Assembly: GCF_026151205.1 (NCBI RefSeq)
Contig: NC_087076.1
Coordinates: 13,315,675 to 13,379,674 of the forward strand
Direction: 5' to 3'
Source of the DNA: Bolinopsis microptera
Lineage: Eukaryota; Ctenophora; Tentaculata; Lobata; Bolinopsidae
Length of the DNA: 64,000 nt
Program-made: the position numbers and the translations under genes
Shown: piece after piece, positions 46,200 to 58,336 of the stretch
How the letters are laid out: each line of letters opens with the position of its first letter
Numbering within the stretch: the first letter of the stretch is position 1
The notes under the pieces: model-generated
The model's input: only the letters and a program-made list of their open reading frames with translations
What the model was told of the DNA's origin: nothing
Databases searched by the model: none

Positions 46200-48200
46200 T
46201 TGTAGACAGGCCAAAGCCCCCTTTCCCCCAAGGCGCTGGACCTTTGTTTTTGTTTCAAAATTGTAAAGGCTGGTATATTAGAAGAAAATTAAAGAAAAGT
46301 GGGGGAAGATTTTTTTAAAACGTTATGCAGTTATAATTTTGTCGGTATTTTTAAAGTGTGGTGTAAAATCAAGAGCCAATTTTGGATTGTTAAGGGCCCC
46401 TGATGGGCTTAAACATCACTGATTTAGTGTGGCACCCCTTTGAAAGAAGGTGATTGATTATACGTTGATTTAGTGTGGACCCTTTTGTAAGAAGACGGAT
46501 CGGATTCATCCGGGCCAAAGAAAAGGTTTCGATCACACCTCATTAAAAACGCACCCTGAAGGGAAATTTTCATTTAGAAACTAGAGAAACAACAAGATCT
46601 GATTTTATATCCATGTATCACATTATTAGAGATCTAACAGCATTAACTCGAAGCTTTGAAAACCATCCGATGCAGTCAACCCCTTAAACCCCCACTTAGA
46701 ATAGCGCATGCAATAGCCGGTTTGAAATGAAAAGTTCTTAAAATTTTTAAAGGTTTTATTTTGGGTATTAATATGAAAAAGCTAAGTCAACTACGTGGAG
46801 CCCTGGAGAGGGTTGTTTAAAACATATAAGTGTAAAAATGTGGCCCGTCTATTTCACCCCAGAAGAAACCTAATAATACCTTTAAAAACAATAAGAAAAA
46901 GTTTAGAAAGATCTGTAATCCTTATAAAGTGAACCCGTTATAAGTTAAGGGTTGCGATTAGTCATTTTAAATTTTAATGCGTTAGATGGAGTGGATAAAG
47001 ACATATTCAACAGGGAATTTGTTTTTTGGTGACCCGTGTGATTTGTGAGAAGTCGTTGTTTATTTTTTTTTGGTTAAAACTTCGTGTAATTGTATTCTTT
47101 ATTCGCTATGTTATGTAATCTAATTTAATAATTAAAAAATGGTTATAATTTCCAAAACTTTAAATTTAAAATCATTAAATTAAAACCCGATTAAAATTTT
47201 TTAAGTTAAGAGCACCCCTGTAGATTTTCTAAAGTTGAATGTAGGCATAGTTGTTGGGTGGTTTTTGGGGTTTGGGGGGGGCGTATAAGTTCTAAACGGA
47301 ATCTCCCCACGGGCCCCCCCTTTCTTTACAGTCCCATGTGCAGATAATTTTTTAAGCTTTATTATTTTTGACCCTAAAAAACCCTATTTTTTTAAATCCG
47401 GGCACTGTACCGGCGGTATTTTTAAAATGGTTTGGTGGTGTGGTATAATTTGGGGGGAGGTTATGTTTGTGATTGTGTTTGTTTGTTGGAAGGGTTTGTT
47501 CCAAGACAAGACTTTTTAGTCGAATCCATGGTAGGTTGGTACCTTGAGGGTTTAAAATTTAAAAAGATTTAAAAAAGTTTAAAAAAAGGCATATTGGTAT
47601 TGATTAACAAATCCTACATGTTTATGTTGTTTTTTTTAATGTATTCCCAAGTTGTAGTTGTAAAAGAGAAAATTTTGTCAAAAATTTTTTTAAATCTTTA
47701 TCTGACGGTAGAATTTCCCCATGGGAACAACTGGATGAATTAAAAAACCCCCGTTTGGTATTTTTAACAACAAATATAACAGGGGGCACAAAAAAAAAAA
47801 ATGGTTTACCGTGGGGGAAAATGAAATTTTTGTAATTTTTCTAAAAAAAATGCAATACTAGGGGAAATTTCAGTAATGATTTAAAAAAAAACGTACGAAC
47901 GGTTAATTGTTGAGTGTGTAAAAGTTGTGGGGCCCTTTTTCAATGTACTTTTTTGAACTTGGGAACTGGCTTCAACCCCTCTTCCTATCGGCCATTCGCA
48001 ATTGCACTTTCCCTAAAGTTTGAGGATCATTTTTCGCCTGAAGTAGGGAGTATCTTGTAATGGGCGAGTAAAATTTTTCAACAGATTGACTTAAGTGGTG
48101 TAAGAAACGATTAAAACATTATAAAATTAAAAAAGTTTTTTAAGGTTTCTTTCAAAATAAGAAAGGCCCCAAATTCAGTGTAAATTTATTATTTTATCTA
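46200..48200. other. Low-quality-looking stretch rich in short homopolymers
   Basis: Runs such as CCCCTTT, GGGGGG, AAAAATTTTT and TTTAAA fill the segment, in the style of 9000-9640. No frame longer than chance is present. It probably hides the 5' part of the kinase-like gene. Confidence 0.6.
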
Positions 48201-49020
48201 ATTCTTTATAAAGTAAAACTGTAAATTAAATTATTTTAAGTAAGCTTTGTTTCTGTGCTTGTTTACCTTGGCAAGCAAGCATACATTGTTTTAAGTTGAT
48301 ATATGTGTGAAACTTATTCATGATAGGAGAATTCCATAACTTACATTTCTTTTCATAAAACGTTATAACCGAAAGTAATTGTATAATAATTGAAACAAAG
48401 TAGATACAGTAAGTGCATGTTGAACTTGTTTTGGTTGAGACATAATTTTTAATGTGTAACCGATTACCCCAAATCTCCAACCCAAATTAAAACATTTTAT
48501 TAGCATCCAAATGTAACGTCTTGATGTAGAGGAAAAAAGGAAATTTTTTGGTGTGTTGGTAACAAAGGTGACCTACAATAACAGAAACCAGTTACATAGA
48601 TAAACAGAAAAAGGGAAAAGAATGACAACAATGTAAGAACCCCCCGCCCACCCCTCAATATCCGGAATAAGGAGTCCCCCCCTCAACGGGGAAAACCACC
48701 CCCCAATCTAACACTTCCGTTCTAATGTCCAGAAACAATCTCCTCCACTCCCCCAAAAACCCTTTCAACCCGGCCCCTGAGTAGGGTTCCCCTGAGAAGA
48801 AACTAACCTTAAGAGATTTTAGTGTAGTAAAAAGATACAAGGAGCCCTGGTAAGAAAAAGGGAGGATGACCCTGAAAAACGACCCTGTAAAAAGGCTGTA
48901 AAAAGAGCCTAAAGCACCCAGTAAGTAAAATGTCCAGTTACTGTGTTTCCCAGACAATAAACACAAGTGAACCGATAATTTATCCAGGGAGGAAGAGGAG
49001 CTCTGAAAGTATTATTTCAG
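48201..49020. other. AT-rich sequence before the PET-LIM gene, no exon identified
   Basis: Likely an intron or the 5' region of the PET-LIM gene. The first exon with a start codon was not recognised. A pyrimidine stretch and ATTTCAG at the right end form the acceptor of the exon at 49021. Confidence 0.4.
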
Positions 49021-52000
49021 TTTCCTGGTCCTCCCCTCTGAAGAGAAGGTTAGTTTCTCTGATGAGGTGGAGGAGGAGAGTGTATTTTCAGAAGGACACT
49101 ACTCTGTACCAGAGTGTTTTAAACCCAATGGGACACGCACAGATACCATGGTTACTAACACACTCTCCAGACATGGCAACTCTTCTACAACTCTCCCGGG
49201 ACGAGCTCACCACTCGGCAGCGCCTCACCACTCGGCAGCGCCTCCCCACATACGTCACTCCACTCAAACTCTCCCTAAGAACCTCTCAGCTCTTTATCTA
49301 CATGGACCTGTACCTCGTCGTGCCTCGGAGCCTGGCCAGATAACAAGCACTCTACCTCACCTTGCCTCAAAGTTAACCCTGTCTCAGCAGCCCCCACTTG
49401 AACTCTACAACCTGTCACCACGGAGTTTTGACACTTCAACTGTGCACACTACGTTGAACCTCAATACCAGAACATTTGACTCCGACGCTTACAAGAACAA
49501 TGTGTTCAGCCCCCCACACCCTGTTGTAGAGATAGTGAAAGATAAGAGAAGTTGTAGTATGGGTATACTGTCTAGAGATAAGGGGACTTTGTCTAAAGAT
49601 AAGGGGGCTTTGTTAAATGATAAGGGGCAAAAGAGCGGAGAGAAGGGGGGCTTGCAGTTTAGGGAGTGTGACGATGAATCTACACAGGTAGTTATTATGG
49701 GGTTAGGTTTTTTTTCAGTATTATTTAATTGATCATAAATTCTCTCCATAACGTTTAGGGACCTGTAAATATTATTTTATTTTACAGTCGAATCAGAAAT
49801 CAGAAACTTGCTGAAACAAATTTAAAATTGTATTTGATCGTATAGTGGCCCAACCAAACTAATCTGTGCCTTGTCATATCGGTTATATCTGTAACTAATG
49901 GAACGGACCCAACTTCGAGGCGCTATAATGGGGAGCATGTGCATGTTGTCTCTAATTATTGTAATTCTTTAATTCCTTGTTTCCATAACAACCGCAGACA
50001 AATAACTCGCTATAAAGCTCTGGTATTATTAATATCTTGCATGTGTAAGTAAACTGTGGCAATGAACAAACTTCATTTTAAGTTTACCCAAATTTCATGC
50101 CGTCAATTTATGCAACTTTGTTTGAACTTTTACAATCTCCGAAACATGAAGTGAGATAAGGATACCGTCTTGAAAATGGAGGTTGAAAGAAGAGAGAAAG
50201 GATACGTTAAATTCTTTTTAAACATTTGACATTTCTATCGTTTTTCTCCCTACATTTCCGGGAATGAAATCAGTATGTGACTTCCCCCTCATACAGCAAA
50301 TAATATTAATCTAATAGCGGGAATTATTTACCGGCTGAATTACATTTCAATTTACTTCCCCGTTACGGAAAATGTATCCTGCTAGTTTATAACTTACCCA
50401 ATGAGAACAATCTGTCCGGTGTCCAGTGGGTACCCCTCCATCGCGGGAACAATGTATTAAAATTCAATCGTAGCTGTAGAAATAACAATAAAGCTAATTT
50501 GTCTAACAATCTAAGAAATGTAAGACTAGCTTGATAAGATACCAGGAACTAACGTATTATCTCCGCCAGGTGAAACAGTATCTAGCAGCACTACCTGAGG
50601 ATAAGAGACCCGTTAACACACTGGGTGTACAGTGGAGAATCAAGCAACTCCAGACTCAACTCCCTAGGTATTTGCAATATTGCACTTTCATGGAGAACTG
50701 GGCACATTTATTGGGTTTAGACAATCAGTTCTTTTGCTCTGAGATCAATTCCTATTCCACTGACTTCGTTATCGAAATGTAGAGCAGTATAAAAATTGGA
50801 AAATTTACCCAGAATAAACCGGGAGACTTAGGTTGGGGTATTTAGAAGGAATATAATTGTGTTACAGCAAAGGATGAACCCGGGGGGGGGGGTTTTTTTA
50901 CCCCCAAGGATGTTTTAAAACCCCAACTTCCCCAGTATGCCCAAACTCAATACTGTAGGGAAAATGTTTCCGAGGGCGCAGGAGTTTTTTATTTTTGTGG
51001 GGCGGGAAAGGGAGAAGCTAGGGAAGGGAGAGGTTAAATCTTTCAAGAAGAAGAGCAAAAGGTTGGGGATTGAATTGAAAATTTTTACTTTTTTCACTCC
51101 CTGAAAAAAGTTTTGAAATGTTCGAAAAAAAAAGGAATGTGAATTTTGGGGGGAAATAAAAAAAAAAAAAACAAAAAATGCCCCCTTTTTGTTAAACAGT
51201 GACAATTTTGTTCAGAAAGTGGAGAAAGGGGGAGGGTTTTGGTGGGGTTTTTGCAGTGGGTAGAGATTAGTCCCGGAGAGTTGGCATTGGTGTTTAAAGT
51301 ACCACTTGTGAGGGTATTTTTGTAGATCTTATTACTTCAGGTAGAAATTACAAGTTTTAAACAAAATTTCAATTATTAAAAATTTAATTATTACTTTTTA
51401 AAAAATAACAAAATTTTGTAATGGTCACAAAGCGAAGAGATTATGACGATTCTTTTTTTTGTAAAAAAAAAAAAATGGGGCTTTGGCAAAATATGGTTTC
51501 GTTAATTATGGTACAAGGAGGTCGGGTATCCCCAGATGTCCCAAACGGCTTTATGTAAAAAAATTTTAACAGTTTATATATTGTAAAGAATGATAGTTTT
51601 TTTTTTGCATAATTTTAAAAATTCCCCAGTTGTGCTCTATCTATAAATAAAACAAAATAACGTGACCAATTTTAAAAGTCGGGCCCTTACGGATTCGAGT
51701 CTTACACCTCAATGGTCGTGAAAACGGTAAACACTTAATATTTGATTTACAAAAGGGCCCCATTAGCAAAAAGTTAGTGTCGCTGCAAAATTCTTTTGGG
51801 AAGTTCTTAAAACCTTACATCACAAAAGGTGCATTTTAAAAAAGTTTGTTGATTTAGAAAAAGAAGGATTGCGAGAAAAGGCCTATTTATGTTTAAAAAT
51901 AACGGGATAAGGAAAATTTAAAAAACAAAATTTTCCCGTAATGTTAAAACCGTTTATATATAAGTCGCCCCCAAACATCACCGAATCAATTTCACTCGTA

Positions 52001-53889
52001 CATTCCCTCTCGTTCACTGTCAACAATTCACGCAAAAACGGAAGAGCTTTGGAATTAAAAACAGCGTTAATACAAAAATTTTTTAAAAATCTAGCTAGCT
52101 GTGCATGCGCCTGTTTCCCTCTTACAATCGAAAGTGCATTAATATGATAATTTAACTTTACTCCTAAAGGGAAAAAATAAATGGTTGCTATGCTTTTTAA
52201 ATAAGTCCTTTTAAGTTTTTTTTTCGTTTAACAAAATTAATTTGTTTTGTTTGAATAGATTTAATACTTTTTAAAGTTTTTTGGTAAACATTGGTGAGTT
52301 TTGGGCGGCCCCCCAAAAAAAAATGTGAGGGTAGTTTTTTGATTTGATCCTCGTAAAAACCTTTATATTGAACTAATTTTCGTATGTCTATTTCACAAGT
52401 TTTCCCCGTTTTAGGGTGTTATCATCACAATGGAATATCAATCAGTGTAGGTCATATTTAGTTTTTATAAATATTAGAGGTTTTGGGTACCCCCCATAAA
52501 AGGGGGTTTTTGCCCACAAAACTTTCTTTAAACCAAAAATATTAACCTTTTTTTTAAAAAACTTAAAAAAAAAAATTTTTCCCCAAAAACCTCTTAAAGG
52601 GCCCTTTAAAATTTAAGAGGGACTTTTTTTAACAACAACCCCCCCCCCCCCCCCCCCCCCCAAACCCCCCCCCCCCCCCAAAAACCCCCCCCAACCCCCC
52701 ACCCCTCCCCCCCACCCATTTTAAAATTGGAAGGAGTTTATCTGCGGACAACCGATCCCCCAAGGAACTTCTGCGTTGGGGGTGTATGCGGGAGGGAGGG
52801 CTAAATCTCATTAAGGGACAATTACTGTCGGGGGAAGTTAATACGTCTATAAAGGAAAAACCCTTTTCTGTAGGGGTTAAATTAAAAACGCAGTCATAGG
52901 GAAACCCATGTAGGGGTTAATTTTTAATGTAGTCATAAGGAACACCCCTTACTGTCAGCCGTGTAAGTTAATACGTCAGTCATAAGGGACAACCTTACTG
53001 TCAGGGGTAAATTAATACGTCAGTCATAAGGGACAACCTTACTGTCAGGGGGGTAAGTTAATACGTCAGTCATAAGGGACAACCTTACTGTCAGGGGTAA
53101 GTTAATACGTCAGTCATAAGGGACAACCTTACTGTCAGGGGTAAGTTAATACGTCAGTCATAAGGGACAACCTTACTGTCAGGGGGTAAGTTAATACGTC
53201 AGGGGTAAGTTAATACGTCAGTCATAAGGGACAACCTTACTGTCAGGGGTAAGTTAATACGTCAGTCATAAGGGACAACCTTACTGTCAGGGGTAAGTTA
53301 ATACGTCAGTCATAAGGGACAACCTTACTGTCAGGGGTAAGTTAATACGTCAGTCATAAGGGACAACCTTACTGTCAGGGGTAAGTTAATACGTCAGTCA
53401 TAAGGGACAATCTTACTGTCAGGGGTATGTAATATGTCAGTCATAAGGGACAAGCTTACTGTCAGGGGTAAGTTAATACGTCAGTCATAAGGGACAACCT
53501 TACTGTCAGGGGTAAGTTAATACGTCAGTCATAAGGGACAACCTTACTGTCAGGGGTAAGTTAATACGTCATATCATTTCTCTGAAAAAAACATGTTTAA
53601 AGCTTAGTTGTTTGTTTCTTAGTTGTTTCACAAATAACACCATCTGTTCAGGTGTTACGAGAAACTATTCTGTACACGCTGCGTCACATGTCGTGAACCT
53701 ATCGGCGCAGGCGCTCCACTCTTCAAACATGGGGCCCTGCGTTGGCATGGCAACCCGCAGTGCTACGCGTGCTCCTTCTGCAAAACATCTCTCGTCAACA
53801 GGACCTTCATGCCGACTGAGCGTTACGTGTACTGCTCTAAAAACTGTTACAGATGTCACGAGAGTCTGAGGAAAACTAAGGGGAAATAG
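49021..53889 (+). CDS. PET-LIM protein of the Prickle/Testin family, incomplete
   Basis: Prickle proteins act in planar cell polarity and Testin at actin-rich adhesions. Three exons are seen. 49021-49687 encodes 222 residues of Ser/His/Pro-rich disordered sequence with DKGxLxxDKG repeats. 50570-50667 encodes the PET-domain core VKQYLAALPEDKRPV through RIKQLQTQLP. 53652-53889 encodes the end of LIM2 (CYEKLF) and a full LIM3 (CVTC, RWHGNPQC, CSFC, RTFMPTERYVYC, CSKNC). The phase fits between the first two exons. The H-x4-C and C-x3-C spacings match LIM3 of Prickle and Testin. The protein ends 10 residues after LIM3 (ESLRKTKGK, stop), closer to Testin than to Prickle's long tail. The rest of PET, LIM1 and most of LIM2 are missing from the readable sequence. 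The start exon was not found. Confidence 0.75.
49688..50569 (+). other. Intron of the PET-LIM gene
   Basis: Bounded by ACACAG/GTAGTT and CTCCGCCAG/GTGAAA; an alternative acceptor 24 bp upstream (TACCAG) keeps the same phase. Plain AT-rich sequence with no repeat recognised. Confidence 0.6.
50880..52740. other. Low-quality-looking stretch within the PET-LIM gene
   Basis: Runs of G, A, T and C dominate (ten G at 50881, AAAAAAAAAAAA near 51157, C runs at 52640-52710). The missing PET and LIM exons should lie between 50668 and 53651, so their sequence is probably corrupted or lost here. No open frame with Cys/His spacing of a LIM domain could be found. Confidence 0.6.
52840..53575. repeat. 44-bp minisatellite in the last intron of the PET-LIM gene
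   Basis: About 16 units of GGGGTAAGTTAATACGTCAG plus TCATAAGGGACAACCTTACTGTCA stand head to tail. They are nearly identical in the right two-thirds and degenerate at the left end; one unit is partly deleted near 53190. Each unit carries a GTAAGT motif, so the array offers many donor-like sites. It ends about 75 bp before the LIM3 exon. Confidence 0.95.
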
Positions 53890-54589
53890 CTTGTCACGTG
53901 ACTGCAGCCTGGATAGAGTTAGGTTTACTTAGATTAGTAATACCCGATTACAGTTTTAATGAGACCTCAATTATAGCCCAAGATCAGATTTTTGTTGTTA
54001 TTTATAAACACCATATTGAATTTGTATTTGCAGAATTTTGTGTTTTTTCTCACTGCATCAACTTTTCTGACCATAGTTCTGCCGATTAATTGCGATTCCC
54101 AGCAATCGATTGTTTTGAGATCGTTTAGCATGCGAATTTTCACATCATGAATAACAATCTATGTACGAGACTCATTACGAGTGTTCTATGTAATTTTATT
54201 GAGATTTAAGCAGATGATAGAAGTAAATTAGCAGGATTTTTCATTTCATGACCAGATTAAAGTTGGTTGTCCAAATGTTTATTCGCCTTAGCACTGTTTT
54301 GCAAGAATCACACGTCGAGTTATTATTTTATAATATTACCAGATCACAAACCCATCATATGTAACTTTAACCAGGCTAACCTGCAATTGTCATTTGGAGA
54401 AACCATCTCAATTCTCAGTAGTGTGTTAGATAGTTCAATCATCAGAGTTATTACAGAATATAAAGATATTTAGTGAATTTTACAGAATTTCGAATCATTT
54501 TATTCAGATTTCGTTTACCTTGTTATGTAACTTGATGAATACAAAAACATTCCAGCGTTCACAATTAAATTATAGTGATACTGTCGCCT
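53890..54589. other. 3' flank of the PET-LIM gene
   Basis: Presumed untranslated region and intergenic DNA. No repeat or frame is supported before the satellite begins. Confidence 0.4.
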
Positions 54590-55427
54590 CTTGGCCATTG
54601 AAACTGGAGACTTTTATGGCAATGAAGTAATCGGTACCGCAAAATTCGAGTTGGACTTTCCGTTCCGTATGTTCCGCGGAACGATATTTGACGAAAGTCG
54701 ATTATCTCGAGATCTGAATGATAGAATTTCTTTAAACTTTCCAGATAGTTACATGGCTATAAGACGGATAATCTGAGCAAGTTTGGGCGAATTTCTATGT
54801 GCCAAACTTAAGATATGACTTCAAACACAAGAAAATATCTCAAATTGGCGCGTTCTAGCGGAACGCAGGCATATATTTCGAGATCTGAATGATAGAATTT
54901 CTTTAAACTTTCCAGATAGTTACATGGCTATAAGACGGATAATCTGAGCGAGTTTGGGCGAATTTCTATGTGCCAAACTTAAGATATGACTTCAAACACA
55001 AGAAAATATCTCAAATTGGCGCGTTCTAGCGGAACGCAGGCATATATTTCGAGATCTGAATAATAGAATTTCTTTAAACTTTCCAGATAGTTACATGGCT
55101 ATAAGACGGATAATCTGAGCGAGTTTGGGCGAATTTCTATGTGCCAAACTTAAGATATGACTTCAAACACAAGAAAATATCTCAAATTGGCGCGTTCTAG
55201 CGGAACGCAGGCATATATTTCGAGATCTGAATGATAGAATTTCTTTAAACTTTCCAGATAGTTACATGGCTATAAGACGGATAATCTGAGCGAGTTTGGG
55301 CGAATTTCTATGTGCCAAACTTAAGATATGACTTCAAACACAAGAAAATATCTCAAATTGGAGCCTTCTAGCGGAACGCAGGCATATATTTCGAGATCTG
55401 AATGATAGAATTTCTTTAAACTTTCCA
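54590..55427 (+). repeat. 171-bp satellite array, left block
   Basis: Monomers recur at exactly 171 bp (CCAGATAGTT at 54741, 54912, 55083, 55254). They share GCGGAACGCAGGCATATATT, TCGAGATCTGAATGATAGAA and GGGCGAATTTCTATGTGCC with very few differences. The first copy at 54590-54740 is diverged. Short frames inside are periodic and not genes. Confidence 0.95.
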
Positions 55428-56834
55428 GAGTAATTTTAACTTTTCAATTATATGTGTGTAATCAGTGTAGCTTGTGTTGCAAATATCGAGCTCTCTTATC
55501 TTTTGTAAATTTGCAATAAGTTCAGTTTGCTGCTACCGTTTAGTTTACCTTTGCGTGTGTACTTGTGTGTACTTGTACATTACTATACAAGTACACTATG
55601 GGGGATGACCCAACTTTGACCCGATCCCAGGAGTTGATTAAGGAGTTCAACTATGATCAACAGGAAGATGTGGAAGGCTGTGTTGCTCGCTGGTCCGATA
55701 AGTTAGAAAAAGACCTGCATATGGACTACCGTGAAATTGACTACGAAAGTCGTGAAAAGATCAAGACTAAGGATAAACAGACTCTGTCTGGCTGGATTGT
55801 GGATGCAGTGGACCTTGTTCGTCGGCAGAATAGTCAGATGTATCTCTTGAAGGAGATCATCGAGTGCTTCAAGACGGAAGCACTAGCAGACAAAGAAAAG
55901 GTGATCAGACTGCAGGGCCAGCTGCTGATGCAGAAGGACGAACAACTACAGTTGCTTAAGACGTCTGTTGAGGAGACAGTCCAAACAACGGTGGAGTCAG
56001 GGATTCAGAACTATAGTGCAGCTGTTCAACAGAACAGTGCAAGTGGTACGGTCTGCAACAGTAAAATCCTGAAGAAGGTGATGAAGAGTGTGGCTGCAGA
56101 GGAGGACAGGAGCAAGAACCTGATCGTGTTTGGGCTGAAAGAAGAGGAGGAAGAACAGCTTCCAGCGCTAGTTACCGCAGTTTTGGAGGAGATCGGGGAG
56201 AAACCTCACTTCGAAGCGACTAGAGTCGGTTGGAAGAGGCCAGGTAGTACGGCTATCCGACCAGTCAAGATCACCGTCCCAAGCTCAACAGCGGTTCATC
56301 AGATTCTGATGAAAACAGGGAGACTGAGGGAGAAGCACAAAGATGTATGGATATGTCCAGACAGATCCAGCGAAGAACGAGCAACAAGGAAGCATCTGGT
56401 CACTGACCTGAAGAAGAAGAGGGCGGAACAGACTCATCTCGACCACTACATCCGGTACGGGAAGGTATGTAGCCGTGATAAGAAGTCATCATGAGTTACA
56501 CTCTCGGACACTGATCAGTATATATGAAGGAGTGATGATTATTTTAAGAATTTTCAGACGTTATCTGTATTTAAGAGACAACTATATATTTTGAATATTT
56601 TATTATTTGTTTGTTTCACACTTCTCATATTTCATAATTTTATTACTAGGTGGAGGTGATGTTATTGAGACTTTGGGCGGCCATAAAACTCCTGTTTTGA
56701 AAGTTGTCCTCTGTACTTGTTTCACTGACCCACGCTTTATAGCATTTATACATTTCGGCCCATTTTATATGTTTGTTCGACTTGCTGTACATTTGTATAT
56801 TTGCTATTTTGTAAAAGTTTCAAATCAAAAATCA
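55428..56834 (+). mobile_element. Insertion into the satellite carrying a retrotransposon ORF1
   Basis: The satellite stops at CTTTCCAGA and resumes at ACATGGCTATAAG, with about 5 bp of the expected monomer missing. The insert has a 170-bp leader, one long frame and a 340-bp AT-rich trailer ending GTTTCAAATCAAAAATC. There is no second frame for a polymerase and no clear target duplication, so it is an internally deleted or partial non-LTR element. Confidence 0.7.
55598..56494 (+). CDS. ORF1-like protein of a non-LTR retrotransposon
   Basis: The intact frame is 298 residues from the ATG (MGDDPTLTRSQELIKEF). An acidic N-terminal part is followed by a long helical or coiled-coil stretch (about residues 85-155). 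Then comes an RRM-like fold region beginning EEDRSKNLIVFGLKEEEEE, followed by WICPDRSSEERATRKHLVTDL and ending in basic residues. The RSKNLIVFGL and DRSxEERxxRKxL pair is typical of ORF1 proteins of animal non-LTR elements, which bind RNA and assemble the transposition particle. The frame is undamaged, unlike every other retroelement piece in the window. The function is inferred from motif style only. Confidence 0.7.
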   Translation: MGDDPTLTRSQELIKEFNYDQQEDVEGCVARWSDKLEKDLHMDYREIDYESREKIKTKDKQTLSGWIVDAVDLVRRQNSQMYLLKEIIECFKTEALADKEKVIRLQGQLLMQKDEQLQLLKTSVEETVQTTVESGIQNYSAAVQQNSASGTVCNSKILKKVMKSVAAEEDRSKNLIVFGLKEEEEEQLPALVTAVLEEIGEKPHFEATRVGWKRPGSTAIRPVKITVPSSTAVHQILMKTGRLREKHKDVWICPDRSSEERATRKHLVTDLKKKRAEQTHLDHYIRYGKVCSRDKKSS

Positions 56835-58027
56835 CATGGCTATAAGACGGATAATCTGAGCGAGTTTGGGCGAATTTCTATGTGCCAAACTTAAGATATG
56901 ACTTCAAACACAAGAAAATATCTCAAATTGGAGCCTTCTAGCGGAACGCAGGCATATATTTCGAGATCTGAATGATAGAATTTCTTTAAACTTTCCAGAT
57001 AGTTACATGGCTATAAGACGGATAATCTGAGCGAGTTTGGGCGAATTTCTATGTGCCAAACTTAAGATATGACTTCAAACACAAGAAAATATCTCAAATT
57101 GGCGCGTTCTAGCGGAACGCAGGCATATATTTCGAGATCTGAATGATAGAATTTCTTTAAACTTTCCAGATAGTTACATGGCTATAAGACGGATAATCTG
57201 AGCGAGTTTGGGCGAATTTCTATGTGCCAAACTTGAGATATGACTTCAAACACAAGAAAATATCTCAAATTGGCGCCTTCTAGCGGAACGCAGGCATATA
57301 TTTCGAGATCTGAATGATAGAATTTCTTTAAACTTTCCAGATAGTTACATGGCAATAAGACGGATAATCTGAGCGAGTTTGGGCGAATTTCTATGTGCCA
57401 AACTTAAGATATGACTTCAAACACAAGAAAATATCTCAAATTGGAGCCTTCTAGCGGAACGCAGGCATATATTTCGAGATCTGAATGATAGAATTTCTTT
57501 AAACTTTCCAGATAGTTACATGGCTATAAGACGGATAATCTGAGCGAGTTTGGGCGAATTTCTATGTGCCAAACTTAAGATATGACTTCAAACACAAGAA
57601 AATATCTCAAATTGGAGCCTTCTAGCGGAACGCAGGCATATATTTCGAGATCTGAATGATAGAATTTCTTTAAACTTTCCAGATAGTTACATGGCTATAA
57701 GACGGATAATCTGAGCGAGTTTGGGCGAATTTCTATGTGCCAAACTTAAGATATGACTTCAAACACAAGAAAATATCTCAAATTGGAGCCTTCTAGCGGA
57801 ACGCAGGCATATATTTCGAGATCTGAATGATAGAATTTCTTTAAACTTTCCAGATAGTTACATGGCTATAAGACGGATAATCTGAGCGAGTTTGGGCGAA
57901 TTTCTATGTGCCAAACTTGAGATATGACTTCAAACACAAGAAAATATCTCAAATTGACGCGTTCTAGCGGAACGCAGGCATATATTTCGAGATCTGAATG
58001 ATAGAATTTCTTTAAACTTTCCAGATG
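56835..58027 (+). repeat. 171-bp satellite array, right block
   Basis: Seven monomers (CCAGATAGTT or a variant at 56995, 57166, 57337, 57508, 57679, 57850, 58021) are spaced at exactly 171 bp. They differ mainly at a TTGGCGCG/TTGGAGCC/TTGACGCG position and one CTTAAGA/CTTGAGA position, so variants are intermixed. Confidence 0.95.
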
Positions 58028-58336
58028 GTTACATGGCTATTAAGAGAGTTCTCTGGCAGTTACGAAACTCGAGAGACTGTGGGATACTGAAGGGAAAGGA
58101 AGCAGTTCTAACGAGCTCTTCTCAAACACAAGGATATATCTTGTGAACTTGGCTAGTATATATAAAACATTTGATATGGAGTTGTAGAGGGAGTTATGTG
58201 CCTCGCCGGGCTAAAGTAGTGGATGATCTTGCTGTACGGCAAGTTAAACAAGGATCTGAAACTACTAGGTTAACCGTACAGACTCAACTCTGGACCCGTG
58301 TCAATATGTTCATTATATGCAAGCCTCTTGATTTAT
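58028..58336. other. Non-satellite interruption of about 300 bp
   Basis: Unrelated sequence (GTTCTCTGGCAGTTACG to AAGCCTCTTGATTT) lies between satellite segments. It may be a truncated transposon or the remains of host DNA, and has no frame of note. Confidence 0.5.

Noticed and set aside
52840-53575. Regular 44-bp repeats considered as a CRISPR-like array
   Set aside because: There are no unique spacers; the whole unit repeats head to tail in an animal gene intron.
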